Shown: piece by piece, positions 36,173-44,632 of the stretch
How positions within the stretch are numbered: position 1 is the first letter of the stretch
Layout of the letters: each line of letters opens with the position of its first letter
Program-made: the position numbers and the translations under genes
NCBI GenBank assembly: GCA_049679965.1
Contig: JBAUGX010000118.1
Location: forward strand, 9,156-73,155
Source of the DNA: 2-12-FULL-65-11 sp049679965
Lineage (GTDB): Bacteria; Acidobacteriota; Vicinamibacteria; Vicinamibacterales; CAVVIG01
Direction: 5' to 3'
Length of the DNA: 64,000 nt
The notes under the pieces: generated by a model
The model's database searches: none
What the model saw: only the letters and a program-made list of their open reading frames with translations
Told to the model about the DNA's origin: nothing

Positions 36173-37378
36173 GTGTTCTCCTCGCGAACGCCCTCGAACC
36201 TGACGGCCAACCGCCTCACCGAGGCGCTCAGAGCGATGAGGGCCGGCCCCTCCACTGCGCTTGCGGCTGGGGGGCGGCCCTTCATCGATCTCACGGAATC
36301 GAATCCCACGCGCGCGGGATTCGACTACCCGTCCGACCTGCTTGCTCCCCTTGGCCACTCGCGCGGCCTCACCTACGCGCCGAGCCCGCTCGGCGCGCTC
36401 GAGGCGCGCCGAGCCGTCGCCAGTGACTACGCCCGACGCGGGCTCGACGTCGCGCCGGAGCGCATCGTGCTGACGACGAGCACGAGCGAGGCGTACGGGT
36501 TGCTGTTCAAGCTGCTGGTTGATCCCGGAGACGAGGTGCTCGTCCCGCGCCCGAGCTATCCGCTCTTCGATCATCTCGCGCGGCTCGACGCCGCCACGCC
36601 TCGCCCCTATGACCTCGAGTATCACGGGGTCTGGGCGATCGACTTCGCCTCCGTCGAACGCGCCATCACCGACCGCACGCGCGCCATTCTTGTCGTCTCT
36701 CCCAACAATCCGACAGGAACGTTCGTCAAGCCCGACGAACTGGATCGGCTGGCCGTTCTCTGCGAGCATCACGAGGTGTCGCTCATCGCCGACGAGGTCT
36801 TCGCTGACTACGGGCTGGAGCCGATCGGGGCCCAGGCGGCCGGCCGTCCGGTCGAGCGGCGCGATATCCTCGCGTTCTCCCTCGGCGGCCTGTCGAAATC
36901 GGTCGGCCTTCCGCAGGTAAAGCTGGGATGGATCGCGACCGCGGGTCCCGATCGGCTCGTCGGACAGGCACTCGACCGGCTCGAACTGATCTGTGACACC
37001 TACCTGCCCGTCTCGACGCCGGTCCAGCTTGCCGCTTCCGAGCTGCTGGAGCGCGGTGCGTTGGTGCGAGACCAGATCGCGCGGCGAGTGGTCGCGAACA
37101 ACCGCCAGCTGCGAGAGCTGGTTGCGTCGGTGCCGGCATGCCACGTGCTTGCGAGCGATGCTGGATGGTACGCTGTGTTGCAGGTGCCCTCGCTGCGATC
37201 GGAAGAAGACCTGGCCCTCAGCCTTCTTCACACTTGTGCCGTCCTGGTGCACCCTGGATACTTCTTTGACTTCCCGCGCGAGTCGTTTCTCGTCGTCAGT
37301 CTGCTCGTGGAAGAGGAGCGGTTTGCCGACGGCGTGGGCCGCGTGTTGCGGCACGTCGATGGCTCGGCTGCGCACTGA
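36173..37378 (+). CDS. PLP-dependent class I/II aminotransferase
   Basis: A 401-residue fold-type I PLP protein: IDLTESNPTRAGF, LTYAPSPLGALEARRAVA, VSPNNPTGTFVK, LIADEVFADYGL and LGGLSKSVGLPQVKLGW, with the Schiff-base Lys in SLGGLSKS. The start is GTG. The ending TGATG overlaps the malQ start, so the two genes are coupled. The amino donor is not evident; the link to malQ may only reflect operon packing. Confidence 0.87.
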   Translation: MFSSRTPSNLTANRLTEALRAMRAGPSTALAAGGRPFIDLTESNPTRAGFDYPSDLLAPLGHSRGLTYAPSPLGALEARRAVASDYARRGLDVAPERIVLTTSTSEAYGLLFKLLVDPGDEVLVPRPSYPLFDHLARLDAATPRPYDLEYHGVWAIDFASVERAITDRTRAILVVSPNNPTGTFVKPDELDRLAVLCEHHEVSLIADEVFADYGLEPIGAQAAGRPVERRDILAFSLGGLSKSVGLPQVKLGWIATAGPDRLVGQALDRLELICDTYLPVSTPVQLAASELLERGALVRDQIARRVVANNRQLRELVASVPACHVLASDAGWYAVLQVPSLRSEEDLALSLLHTCAVLVHPGYFFDFPRESFLVVSLLVEEERFADGVGRVLRHVDGSAAH

Positions 37379-38967
37379 TGCGGCCTGTGTCCATGACTGA
37401 CGCCGGTCTTGGCCGCCGAGCGGGTCTTCTCATTCCGCTGTTCTCCTGTACCTCGTCGACGAGCTGGGGCATAGGCGACATCGGTGACCTGGTGCCCATC
37501 ACGGCGTGGCTGGCCGGCGCCGGCCAGCGCGTGCTGCAGATCCTGCCTATCAACGAGATGGCGCCGGGGCAGCAGTCGCCGTACTCCGCCATCAGCGGGA
37601 TGGCCATCGATCCCATCTTCATCAGGCTTCCCGACGTTCCCGAGTTCGCCGCGATGGGCGGCGAGGCGGCACTCGGCAGCAGCGACCGTGACCTGCTCGG
37701 TCAGGTGCAGAGAGCGCCGCGGATCGAATACGCGAGCGTGAGGCGGCTGAAGCAGGGCTCGCTTCGCATGGCGTTCGAGTGGTTCTGGAACGTCGAGTGG
37801 CGGCACGACACGGCCCGCGCGCGCGCCCTGAAGACCTTCGTCAATGAGCAGGCGTGGTGGATCGAGGACTACGCGCTGTTTCGCGCCATTCACGCCCGCG
37901 AGGGCGAGCGTCCGTGGACGGAGTGGCCGGCCGGGTTGGCGCGTCGGGAGCCCGCCGAGGTCGATCGCGCCCGGCGCGAGCTGACGAGCGAGGTCCTCTT
38001 TTGTCAGTACTTGCAGTGGCTGGCCATGTCGCAGTGGCGCGAGGCTCGCCTGCGAGCGCACGGCGTGTCGGTCTTCGGCGATCTGCCGTTCATGGTCGAT
38101 GGCGACAGCGCCGACGTGTGGGCCAGGCAACAGCAGTTCCGCCTCGACGTGTCGATCGGCGCGCCCCCGGATGCCTTCAGCGCCACCGGCCAGAACTGGG
38201 GCATGCCGCTCTATCGCTGGGACGAGATGGCCGTCGAGGATTTCTTATGGCTGCGCGAACGGGCGCGTCGCGCCGCCGACTTGTACGATGGCTACCGTAT
38301 CGATCATCTCGTCGGGTTCTACCGAACCTTCGCGTGGCCGACCGACGGCACGCCGCCGTTTTTCACACCCTCGAACGAGCCGGCGCAGACGGCGCTCGGC
38401 GAGCGCCTGCTCGGCATCTTCCGTGCGACCGGCTCCACGATCATCGCCGAGGATCTGGGAGTCGTGCCCGACTTCGTGCGCGCCTCGCTCGCGCGTCTCG
38501 GCGTGTCCGGCTTTCGAGTGTTCCGCTGGGAACGCCGATGGGGCATCGAGGGAAGGCCGTTCATCGACCCGTTGGAGTATCCGCCGACGTCAGTGGCGAC
38601 GTCCGGGACGCACGATACCGAACCGATGGCCTCCTGGTGGGATCAGGCAACGGCCGATGAGCGCCGCCAGGTCTGCGATGTGCCGACGATTCGGCGGCTG
38701 ACGGGACCACACGGCGGTGCGCTCTTCAATCCCACCGTTCGCGACGCCGTGCTCGAGGCGCTCTTCGCGTCAGGCTCCAACTTGCTGCTCCTGCCGATTC
38801 AGGACGTCTTCGGCGCCCGCGATCGCATCAACGAACCGGCGACGGTGAACGACCGTAATTGGACCTACCGTCTGCCGTGGCCGTGCGATCGCCTGGAAGA
38901 GTTTTCCGAAGCACGCGAGCGACAGGCAGCGCTCCACCGGTGGGCAGCCGCCTACGGCCGCCTGTAA
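37378..38967 (+). CDS. malQ: 4-alpha-glucanotransferase (amylomaltase, GH77)
   Basis: A 529-residue GH77 enzyme that disproportionates maltodextrins. Visible motifs: SPYSAISGMAIDPIFI, FGDLPFMVDGDSADVW, DGYRIDHLVGFYRTF with the nucleophile Asp, IIAEDLGVVP with the acid/base Glu and SGTHDTE with the stabilising Asp. Length and order match bacterial amylomaltases. The start is ATG at 37378 or 37393. Its presence implies glycogen or maltodextrin turnover, although no other glycogen gene lies in the window. Confidence 0.94.
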   Translation: MRPVSMTDAGLGRRAGLLIPLFSCTSSTSWGIGDIGDLVPITAWLAGAGQRVLQILPINEMAPGQQSPYSAISGMAIDPIFIRLPDVPEFAAMGGEAALGSSDRDLLGQVQRAPRIEYASVRRLKQGSLRMAFEWFWNVEWRHDTARARALKTFVNEQAWWIEDYALFRAIHAREGERPWTEWPAGLARREPAEVDRARRELTSEVLFCQYLQWLAMSQWREARLRAHGVSVFGDLPFMVDGDSADVWARQQQFRLDVSIGAPPDAFSATGQNWGMPLYRWDEMAVEDFLWLRERARRAADLYDGYRIDHLVGFYRTFAWPTDGTPPFFTPSNEPAQTALGERLLGIFRATGSTIIAEDLGVVPDFVRASLARLGVSGFRVFRWERRWGIEGRPFIDPLEYPPTSVATSGTHDTEPMASWWDQATADERRQVCDVPTIRRLTGPHGGALFNPTVRDAVLEALFASGSNLLLLPIQDVFGARDRINEPATVNDRNWTYRLPWPCDRLEEFSEARERQAALHRWAAAYGRL

Positions 38968-38987
38968 ACCAGATTCCCAACATACTC

Positions 38988-39509
38988 ATGTCTGCACACT
39001 CGTTCACCTGCGTTCTCCCTGTGCGGGGGTGTGCGGGGGAGGGCCGCGCACCGATATGTACGGACGTGGAGGGCAAGGAGGTGACGGCGCCCGGCTCGAC
39101 GATAGCCGGGCGGAAGTGGGACAAAGATCCGGTTTCCGGGGACGAACTGGAGAATCTGAATCTCACGCTCTCGCCGGTGCCGGCCGGGGAGCCGACCTTT
39201 TCGGCGCACCTCCACAACCTGCTCGACGACCTCGATGTCCTGGCGGATGTCGATGACGGCAGCGGCCCGCCGCGAGAGCCTCGTGGAGCAGCCGACTGGC
39301 CCCTCATACTGGCTCCCAATCGGTCCAGATCGGCCAGGTCGCGCCGCCGCGCCAGACACCGCATGGCGCTGACACCCCAGGTCGCCCAGATCCTCTTGGT
39401 GATCATGTTGTTCGCCGGCCTTGGAACGATCTCAGCGAGTGTCGTCTTCCACGAGGAGCTGTCACGCGCGCTTGACCAGTGGGATCGGATATTCTTCGCT
39501 GCCAGGTAA
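38988..39509 (+). CDS. Uncertain ORF, possible small C-terminal membrane protein
   Basis: This fills the 540-base gap between malQ and the DUF2585 gene. An open frame of 173 codons runs to 39509 with third-position GC around 78 percent, so it looks moderately coding, but I recognise no domain. The last 48 codons (from ATG 39363) encode a clear hydrophobic helix (QILLVIMLFAGLGTISASVV) and could be a small membrane protein on their own. A competing open frame exists on the other strand (38952-39359) and looks less coding. Confidence 0.35.
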   Translation: MSAHSFTCVLPVRGCAGEGRAPICTDVEGKEVTAPGSTIAGRKWDKDPVSGDELENLNLTLSPVPAGEPTFSAHLHNLLDDLDVLADVDDGSGPPREPRGAADWPLILAPNRSRSARSRRRARHRMALTPQVAQILLVIMLFAGLGTISASVVFHEELSRALDQWDRIFFAAR

Positions 39510-39511
39510 CC

Positions 39512-40078
39512 ATGCGCACGCTTCGAGAACGCGACGTGCAGATCGGTGCGATTGGCTTGCTGTGTCTTCAGGCTGCAGCGTTGTGGCTATTCGGGCAGCC
39601 GGCGATCTGCACGTGCGGATACGTGAAGGCCTGGGAGGGAGTGGTGCTCTCGTCGGGCACGTCACAGCACCTGACGGATTGGTACACGTTCTCGCACGTC
39701 ATCCACGGATTCCTGTTTTACGCGCTCTCGTGGTGGCTGTTCCCGGGCTGGCCGCTCGGTTCGCGGTTGCTGCTGGCCATGGGCGCAGAAGTTGGATGGG
39801 AGATCGCGGAAAACACGCCCTGGGTGATCCAGGCCTATCGCAAGCAGGCGCTGGCTCAGGGTTATGTGGGCGACAGCGTCATCAATTCCATCTTCGATAC
39901 CTTCTCCATGATGCTGGGGTTCGCCGCCGCGCGGATGTCCCCGATATGGGCGACGGTTGCCGTGGCCCTCGCCTTTGAGGGTTGGGTCGGCTACGTGATC
40001 CGCGACAATCTGACGCTCAATATCCTGAACTTCATCTATCAGTTCGACTCGATCAACCGCTGGCAGCTGGGCGGGTGA
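39512..40078 (+). CDS. DUF2585 (UPF0314) membrane protein
   Basis: A 188-residue membrane protein with four to five hydrophobic segments and the family motifs CTCGYVKAWEGVVLSSG, HVIHGFLFYALSWWLFP, GWEIAENTPWVI and GDSVINSIFDTFSMMLGF. The family is conserved and uncharacterised. ATG at 39512 is chosen over the upstream in-frame start because AGGTAA precedes it and it fits the family N-terminus. It overlaps no other gene and is 18 bases ahead of the AI-2E-family gene. Confidence 0.85.
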   Translation: MRTLRERDVQIGAIGLLCLQAAALWLFGQPAICTCGYVKAWEGVVLSSGTSQHLTDWYTFSHVIHGFLFYALSWWLFPGWPLGSRLLLAMGAEVGWEIAENTPWVIQAYRKQALAQGYVGDSVINSIFDTFSMMLGFAAARMSPIWATVAVALAFEGWVGYVIRDNLTLNILNFIYQFDSINRWQLGG

Positions 40079-40096
40079 AGGACGGCTTACCCTCTC

Positions 40097-41161
40097 ATGC
40101 TCATCAAGCGACAGGCTGACCGCGAGCGTCTCACGACGGCGCTCTACCTATTGGTGGTGGGGCTCCTGGCCTACCTCATCTTCCGCGTATTCCAGCCGTT
40201 TCTCGTGCCACTGGGCTGGGCCGCGGTGCTCGTCATCGTGTTCCAACCCGTGCACGAGCGGTTCGAGCGGCGGTGGGGCCGGACGCGGGCCGCCATCGTG
40301 AGCACGGCCGCCGTCGGGATCATCGTGGTGGTGCCGCTGGTGCTGGTCCTCACCGCGTTCGTCCGCGAGGCCATTCAGGCGACGGGCGATGTGCAGCGGG
40401 CCTTCGCCGAGGGCCGGCTGGGGTGGTTCGAACGGGCCTGGCAATGGATTCAGCAGCGGTCAAACGGCGCGCCGCCGATCGACCTGGCCGCGATGGCCGT
40501 TGACATCGCGCGGCGGACGGCCGCGGCCGTCGCCAACCAGGCCGGCGCGTTGCTTCAGAACGTCGCCGTATTCGTGTTCGATCTCGCGGCCACACTGTTC
40601 GCGACCTTCTTCCTGTTCCGAGATCGCGACGCCATCATGCAGGCGATCCGAAGAGCGCTGCCGCTCGACGAGCAGCTCCGGGAACGCCTCATCGCGCAAA
40701 CGGGCGAACTGGTGTCGGCCAGCGTGACCTCGGCCTTCGTGGTCGCGGCCGTGCAAGGCCTGCTCGGAGGGCTGTCGTTTGCCGCCCTGGGCATCAGCTC
40801 CCCAGTCTTCTGGGGCGTGGTCATGGCGTTCTTCTGCCTGCTGCCCTTCGGTGCGTGGATCGTGTGGCTGCCGGCCGCGGTGTTCCTCGTGGCGGGCGGA
40901 GACGTGTGGCGTGGCGTCATCCTCGCGGGACTTGGATTCGCGGCAGTCAGCGGCGTCGACAACGTGCTGCGCCCGATGCTGCTCAGCGGACGGGTGGGCA
41001 TGAACGGCCTGCTGGTTTTCATCGGCCTGCTTGGCGGGTTGCGCGTGTTCGGTTCGATCGGTCTCATCCTGGGGCCGACCCTTCTCGCGTTGAGCGTCGG
41101 CCTCCTGAAGACATTCACCACCCCCACACCCGACACTTCCGCGCCGGACGTTGCGAAGTGA
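40097..41161 (+). CDS. AI-2E family transporter (PerM-like)
   Basis: A 354-residue inner-membrane protein with about eight hydrophobic segments in the family pattern: paired N-terminal helices, a polar loop (about 90-140) and a C-terminal group containing FCLLPFGAWIVWLPAAVFL and GVDNVLRPMLLSGRVGMNGL, the latter being the family signature. Members export autoinducer-2 (TqsA) or act as Na+/H+ antiporters; function here is not determined. It is the last gene before the electron-transfer operon. Confidence 0.88.
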   Translation: MLIKRQADRERLTTALYLLVVGLLAYLIFRVFQPFLVPLGWAAVLVIVFQPVHERFERRWGRTRAAIVSTAAVGIIVVVPLVLVLTAFVREAIQATGDVQRAFAEGRLGWFERAWQWIQQRSNGAPPIDLAAMAVDIARRTAAAVANQAGALLQNVAVFVFDLAATLFATFFLFRDRDAIMQAIRRALPLDEQLRERLIAQTGELVSASVTSAFVVAAVQGLLGGLSFAALGISSPVFWGVVMAFFCLLPFGAWIVWLPAAVFLVAGGDVWRGVILAGLGFAAVSGVDNVLRPMLLSGRVGMNGLLVFIGLLGGLRVFGSIGLILGPTLLALSVGLLKTFTTPTPDTSAPDVAK

Positions 41162-41239
41162 CATAGTTACGACGTCACCCCACTTGAGCGGTCCTGCCGA
41201 TTCAAGGTACTCTGCGGTCTGCTGCTGAGAGGCACTGTC

Positions 41240-41271
41240 GGGACTATTTCGCTCGGCTGCGGGATAGTCCC
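41240..41271. promoter_or_regulatory. Probable enhancer (UAS) palindrome upstream of the electron-transfer operon
   Basis: Arms GGGACTATTTCGC (41240-41252) and GCGGGATAGTCCC (41259-41271) around six bases. The centre is about 80 bases upstream of the -24 element at 41335. Twenty-four of 26 arm positions are identical to the palindrome at 50982, which lies at the same distance from another sigma-54 promoter. Confidence 0.6.
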
Positions 41272-41334
41272 CGGTGTCCTGGCCAGGGTTTCGAAGGCCC
41301 CGAGTGTTTTGTGGCCAAGGCCACCACGCTCGCC

Positions 41335-41350
41335 CGGCATGTCGTTTGCC
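41335..41350 (+). promoter_or_regulatory. Candidate sigma-54 promoter of the electron-transfer operon
   Basis: CGGCAT-GTCGT-TTGCC keeps GGCA at -24, TTGC at -12 and the GG-N10-GC spacing. The predicted start near 41361 gives a 37-base leader to the TTG start of the cytochrome c gene, containing its AGGAGG site. Confidence 0.6.
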
Positions 41351-41397
41351 AGAGGCAAACCGGCAATGAAGCGCTGTTGGAGAATCAGGAGGAATGT

Positions 41398-41745
41398 TTG
41401 AGTAATACGACGATGCCCCGAGCGATTTTCTGCCTGGTGGCGATCATGGCTGCGGCGGGCGCAAGGCTCGCCGCACAGGATGCAAAGGCGAAGGGCGAAA
41501 AGTTATTTGCGGACCAAAAATGTGCCCTTTGCCACTCCGTTGGCGACAAGGGCAACAAGAAAGGCCCGCTCGACGAAGTTGGTCGCAAATTGTCCGCCGC
41601 CGAGATCCGCAATTGGATCGTCGATGCGAAGGCGATGACCGAGAAGACCAAGGCCACGCGAACGCCAGCCATGAAACAGTTCAACTTGAAACAGGCCGAG
41701 GTGGACTCGCTGGTGGCGTACCTTCAGTCGCTCACGGGGAAATGA
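41398..41745 (+). CDS. Monoheme cytochrome c (periplasmic)
   Basis: A 115-residue class I cytochrome c: signal peptide (ending ARLAAQ), heme motif CALCH, and distal Met likely in RTPAMKQF. TTG at 41398 is chosen because AGGAGG lies five bases upstream; the first ATG (41413) is too far from that site. The gene begins the operon and lies five bases before the Rieske gene. A soluble electron shuttle between the bc-type complex and the decaheme protein is the natural role. Confidence 0.87.
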   Translation: MSNTTMPRAIFCLVAIMAAAGARLAAQDAKAKGEKLFADQKCALCHSVGDKGNKKGPLDEVGRKLSAAEIRNWIVDAKAMTEKTKATRTPAMKQFNLKQAEVDSLVAYLQSLTGK

Positions 41746-41749
41746 AGGG

Positions 41750-42277
41750 GTGAGCACTGAACGGCGGAGGTTCCTCGGGGCGCTCCCGTTTCTCGGTGCG
41801 CTCCTGGCCGTCGGCACGTCGAGCGTGGGCGCGCTGCTGGCCGTGCCGCTGGCCAGGTTCGCCATGCATCCGCTTCGACGCAAGCCGGGCGAAGTGGCGT
41901 GGTCCGATATCGGACCCACGGCCGATCTGACTTCGCTTGCCGCGCCCATGAAGATGCTCGTCGAGGTCGAGCAGCGCGATGGCTGGCGGAAGATGATTTC
42001 CACCAAGCCTGTCTACGTGACTCGAACCGCAGAAGGCCGCCTGCGCGTACTGTCCGCCGTTTGCCCGCATCTGGGCTGCAGCGTGGCCTGGAATGAAAGT
42101 CAAAAGCGGTTTCTGTGTCCCTGCCACGTCGGTGTGTTTGCCGAAGATGGCGCGTTGGTATCCGGACCTCCGCCTCGTGGCATGGACGAGCTCGACAGCA
42201 CGGTTGAAGACGGCCGTCTGAAAGTGCGCTACCAGTACTTCCGCCAGCTCGTCCCGACGCGGGAGATCATCGCGTGA
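41750..42277 (+). CDS. Rieske 2Fe-2S subunit of a bc-type complex
   Basis: A 175-residue protein: Tat-type N-terminus (ERRRFLGALPFLG) with a membrane anchor, then the cluster-binding boxes CPHLGCSV (Cys/His plus disulfide Cys) and CPCHVGVF. It accepts electrons from quinol in the cytochrome b complex. The start is GTG. The stop overlaps the cytochrome b start (GTGA). The short form resembles menaquinol:cytochrome c reductase QcrA. Confidence 0.92.
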   Translation: MSTERRRFLGALPFLGALLAVGTSSVGALLAVPLARFAMHPLRRKPGEVAWSDIGPTADLTSLAAPMKMLVEVEQRDGWRKMISTKPVYVTRTAEGRLRVLSAVCPHLGCSVAWNESQKRFLCPCHVGVFAEDGALVSGPPPRGMDELDSTVEDGRLKVRYQYFRQLVPTREIIA

Positions 42278-43692
42278 GCCGGCTCGTCGACTGGTTGGAT
42301 CGCCGCACCGGACTCCGGCAACTGCTGCGCGAGGCGCTCGGCGAACCGATTCCTGGTGGTGCGCGGCTCGCGTACGTGTTCGGTTCCGGTCTGCTATTCG
42401 TGTTTCTGTCTCAAGTGATCACGGGCGTGTTTCTCGCGCTTTACTACGTCCCATCCGCGGATCACGCCCACGTGACGGTCGCCTATATCGTCAAGGAGGT
42501 CGCGTCGGGATCCTTCCTGCGGAGCCTCCATGCCTACGGCTCGAGCGCCATGATCATCATCGTGCTGCTGCACATGGCGCAAACGCTCGTCTACGGTTCG
42601 TACAAAGGGGCCCGCGAGATCCTCTGGGTGGCCGGATGCGTGCTGTTCGCGCTCGTGCTCGGCATGGCGTTTACCGGCTACCTGCTGCCCTGGGATCAGA
42701 AGGCCTACTTCGCGACCGCCATAGGCACCAACATCCTTGGCGAGGTGCCGCTGATCGGGGAGTGGCTGCAGCGGCTTGTCCGCGGCGGCGCCGACATGGG
42801 CACGCTGACCGTCTCGCGGTTCTTTGTCGCTCACGTCTTCCTCATTCCAGCGGCCATCTTCGCGTTCGTCGGCCTTCATGTGTTCCTGTTTCGGAAGGCC
42901 GGGCCCGCCGGCCCGCCGTCGGTCGAGGCGGCCCGTCGGCGGACCGAGTTGTTCTATCCGCGCCAGGTACTGATGGATGTCGGGTTCGCGATGACGATCA
43001 TCGTCTGCCTTGGAGTTGTTGCCTGGATGTGGCCGGCCGAGCTCGGGCCAGAGGCCAACGCCGCCGATACGCGCTTCCTGCCGCGGCCGGAGTGGTACTA
43101 CGTGCCGGTGTTCCAGTGGCTCAAGTACTGGAAGGGGTCCAGCGCGGTCATTGGGATCGTGATCATCCCGGCGCTGCTGGCGGTGTTTTTCGTCGGGCTG
43201 CCGTTCTTTGACCGGAGCCCGGAGCGGTCCCCGTTGAAGCGCCCCGTCACGGTCGGTGCGTTCGCGGCGGTGCTGCTGTCACTCGCCCTGCTTGGTGTGC
43301 TCAGCGTGCTGGAGGATCGCCGCGACCCGGCGATCGCCCAGCAGTTGACCGCGCAGCGGGAGGCCGATCGGCGGTATACCGCCGAGCCGTTCGCGCCGGA
43401 AGAGTCGCCGGCGTCCCTCAAGACCGCCAAGGCGGCGCTGGTCGATCCCGCCCTCAGTCGCGGCAAGGCCGTGTACGAGGCGCAATCCTGTGATGCCTGT
43501 CACGGCGATGCCGGGCAGGGCACACCCGGCGCGCCGGCCCTTATCGGCCTTGCTGCCAAGTATCCGGGCGAGGAGATGTCGCGAATCCTCAGGATGCCCA
43601 CCGCGAAGATGACCGACGGTGGGATGATGCCGCTCGATATCTCTGACGATGATCTGAAGGTCCTTGTGGCTTACATGAATGCCTTGAAATGA
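42274..43692 (+). CDS. Cytochrome b with fused C-terminal cytochrome c domain
   Basis: A 472-residue quinol oxidase subunit. The N-terminal cytochrome b core has heme b His pairs in helices II and IV (LHAYGSSAMIIIVLLH and RFFVAHVFLIP through GLHVFLF) and the Qo-site motif PEWYYVP. About eight transmembrane helices are seen. The last about 80 residues form a monoheme cytochrome c with CDACHG and a Met-rich end. A b-c fusion replaces a separate cytochrome c1. It overlaps the Rieske gene and the decaheme gene (ATGA), showing tight coupling. Confidence 0.93.
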   Translation: MSRLVDWLDRRTGLRQLLREALGEPIPGGARLAYVFGSGLLFVFLSQVITGVFLALYYVPSADHAHVTVAYIVKEVASGSFLRSLHAYGSSAMIIIVLLHMAQTLVYGSYKGAREILWVAGCVLFALVLGMAFTGYLLPWDQKAYFATAIGTNILGEVPLIGEWLQRLVRGGADMGTLTVSRFFVAHVFLIPAAIFAFVGLHVFLFRKAGPAGPPSVEAARRRTELFYPRQVLMDVGFAMTIIVCLGVVAWMWPAELGPEANAADTRFLPRPEWYYVPVFQWLKYWKGSSAVIGIVIIPALLAVFFVGLPFFDRSPERSPLKRPVTVGAFAAVLLSLALLGVLSVLEDRRDPAIAQQLTAQREADRRYTAEPFAPEESPASLKTAKAALVDPALSRGKAVYEAQSCDACHGDAGQGTPGAPALIGLAAKYPGEEMSRILRMPTAKMTDGGMMPLDISDDDLKVLVAYMNALK

Positions 43693-44615
43693 GTCCTATG
43701 AAACTCACTCATCGAGTGTCTGTACGGCTGCTCGTCGCCGGCGCCTGTGCCTGGGCGCTCGTGGCCGGCCTACGCGGGTGGCCGGCGGCCGCTCAGTCCA
43801 ACGACTACGTCGGCACGGCGGCGTGCGTGACGTGCCATGGCACCGAGGGCCAGAGTCTGCAGAGGACGCTGCACGGCAAGACGGCGAACCCCCGGACGCC
43901 GGCGGCGACCCAGGGCTGCGAGTCGTGTCACGGGCCGGGTCGGGCGCATGTCGAGAGCGGCGGAGAAGCGGACAAGATCAAGCGGTTTACCGCCATGGCG
44001 GCCCGGGACATCTCAGCGACCTGTCTGACGTGCCACAACCGCGGCAACTATGTGCAGTGGCGGGGCAGCGCCCACGATTCCCGCAACCTTTCGTGTGTGA
44101 CCTGTCACTCGATACATAGCCCGAAGTTGGAGAAGGCGCAGCTCAAGGCCGTGTCGATCACGGCGACCTGCGCGGCCTGCCACAAGACGCAAGTCGCCAA
44201 GCTCCAGCGCTTCGGGCACATGCCGGTTCGTGAAGGCAAGATGGAGTGCTCGGCGTGTCACAACCCGCACGGATCGACCAACGTCCGCTTGCTCAAAATA
44301 GGCAACTGGGTGAACGAGACCTGCGTCAGCTGCCACACCGAGAAGCGCGGTCCGTTCCTGTGGGACCACGTGCCGGTTCGCGAGGCGTGCAACACCTGTC
44401 ACGATCCACACGGCTCGAACAACGAACGGATGCTGGTCGCCAAGCTGCCAATCCTCTGCCAGCGGTGCCACATCGGTACCCGACATCCGTCGACCATCTA
44501 CGACGGCAACCAGCTGGCGGCCCGCAGCGGCCGGCTGATTGGTCGTAGCTGCGTGAACTGTCACGTCCAGATTCACGGCTCGAATAGTCCAGCCGGCCAC
44601 GCGTTCGTTCGGTAG
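43689..44615 (+). CDS. Decaheme cytochrome c, MtrA/DmsE family
   Basis: A 308-residue periplasmic protein with a signal peptide (to about 36) and ten CxxCH motifs (CVTCH, CESCH, CLTCH, CVTCH, CAACH, CSACH, CVSCH, CNTCH, CQRCH, CVNCH). Repeats such as CHNPHGSTN and CHDPHGSNN are typical of MtrA/DmsE/PioA-type electron conduits that sit inside an outer-membrane barrel. It overlaps cytochrome b and is two bases from the barrel gene region, so the quinol complex and the conduit are made together. Confidence 0.94.
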   Translation: MSPMKLTHRVSVRLLVAGACAWALVAGLRGWPAAAQSNDYVGTAACVTCHGTEGQSLQRTLHGKTANPRTPAATQGCESCHGPGRAHVESGGEADKIKRFTAMAARDISATCLTCHNRGNYVQWRGSAHDSRNLSCVTCHSIHSPKLEKAQLKAVSITATCAACHKTQVAKLQRFGHMPVREGKMECSACHNPHGSTNVRLLKIGNWVNETCVSCHTEKRGPFLWDHVPVREACNTCHDPHGSNNERMLVAKLPILCQRCHIGTRHPSTIYDGNQLAARSGRLIGRSCVNCHVQIHGSNSPAGHAFVR

Positions 44616-44632
44616 CGTTGAGGACCATGCAC

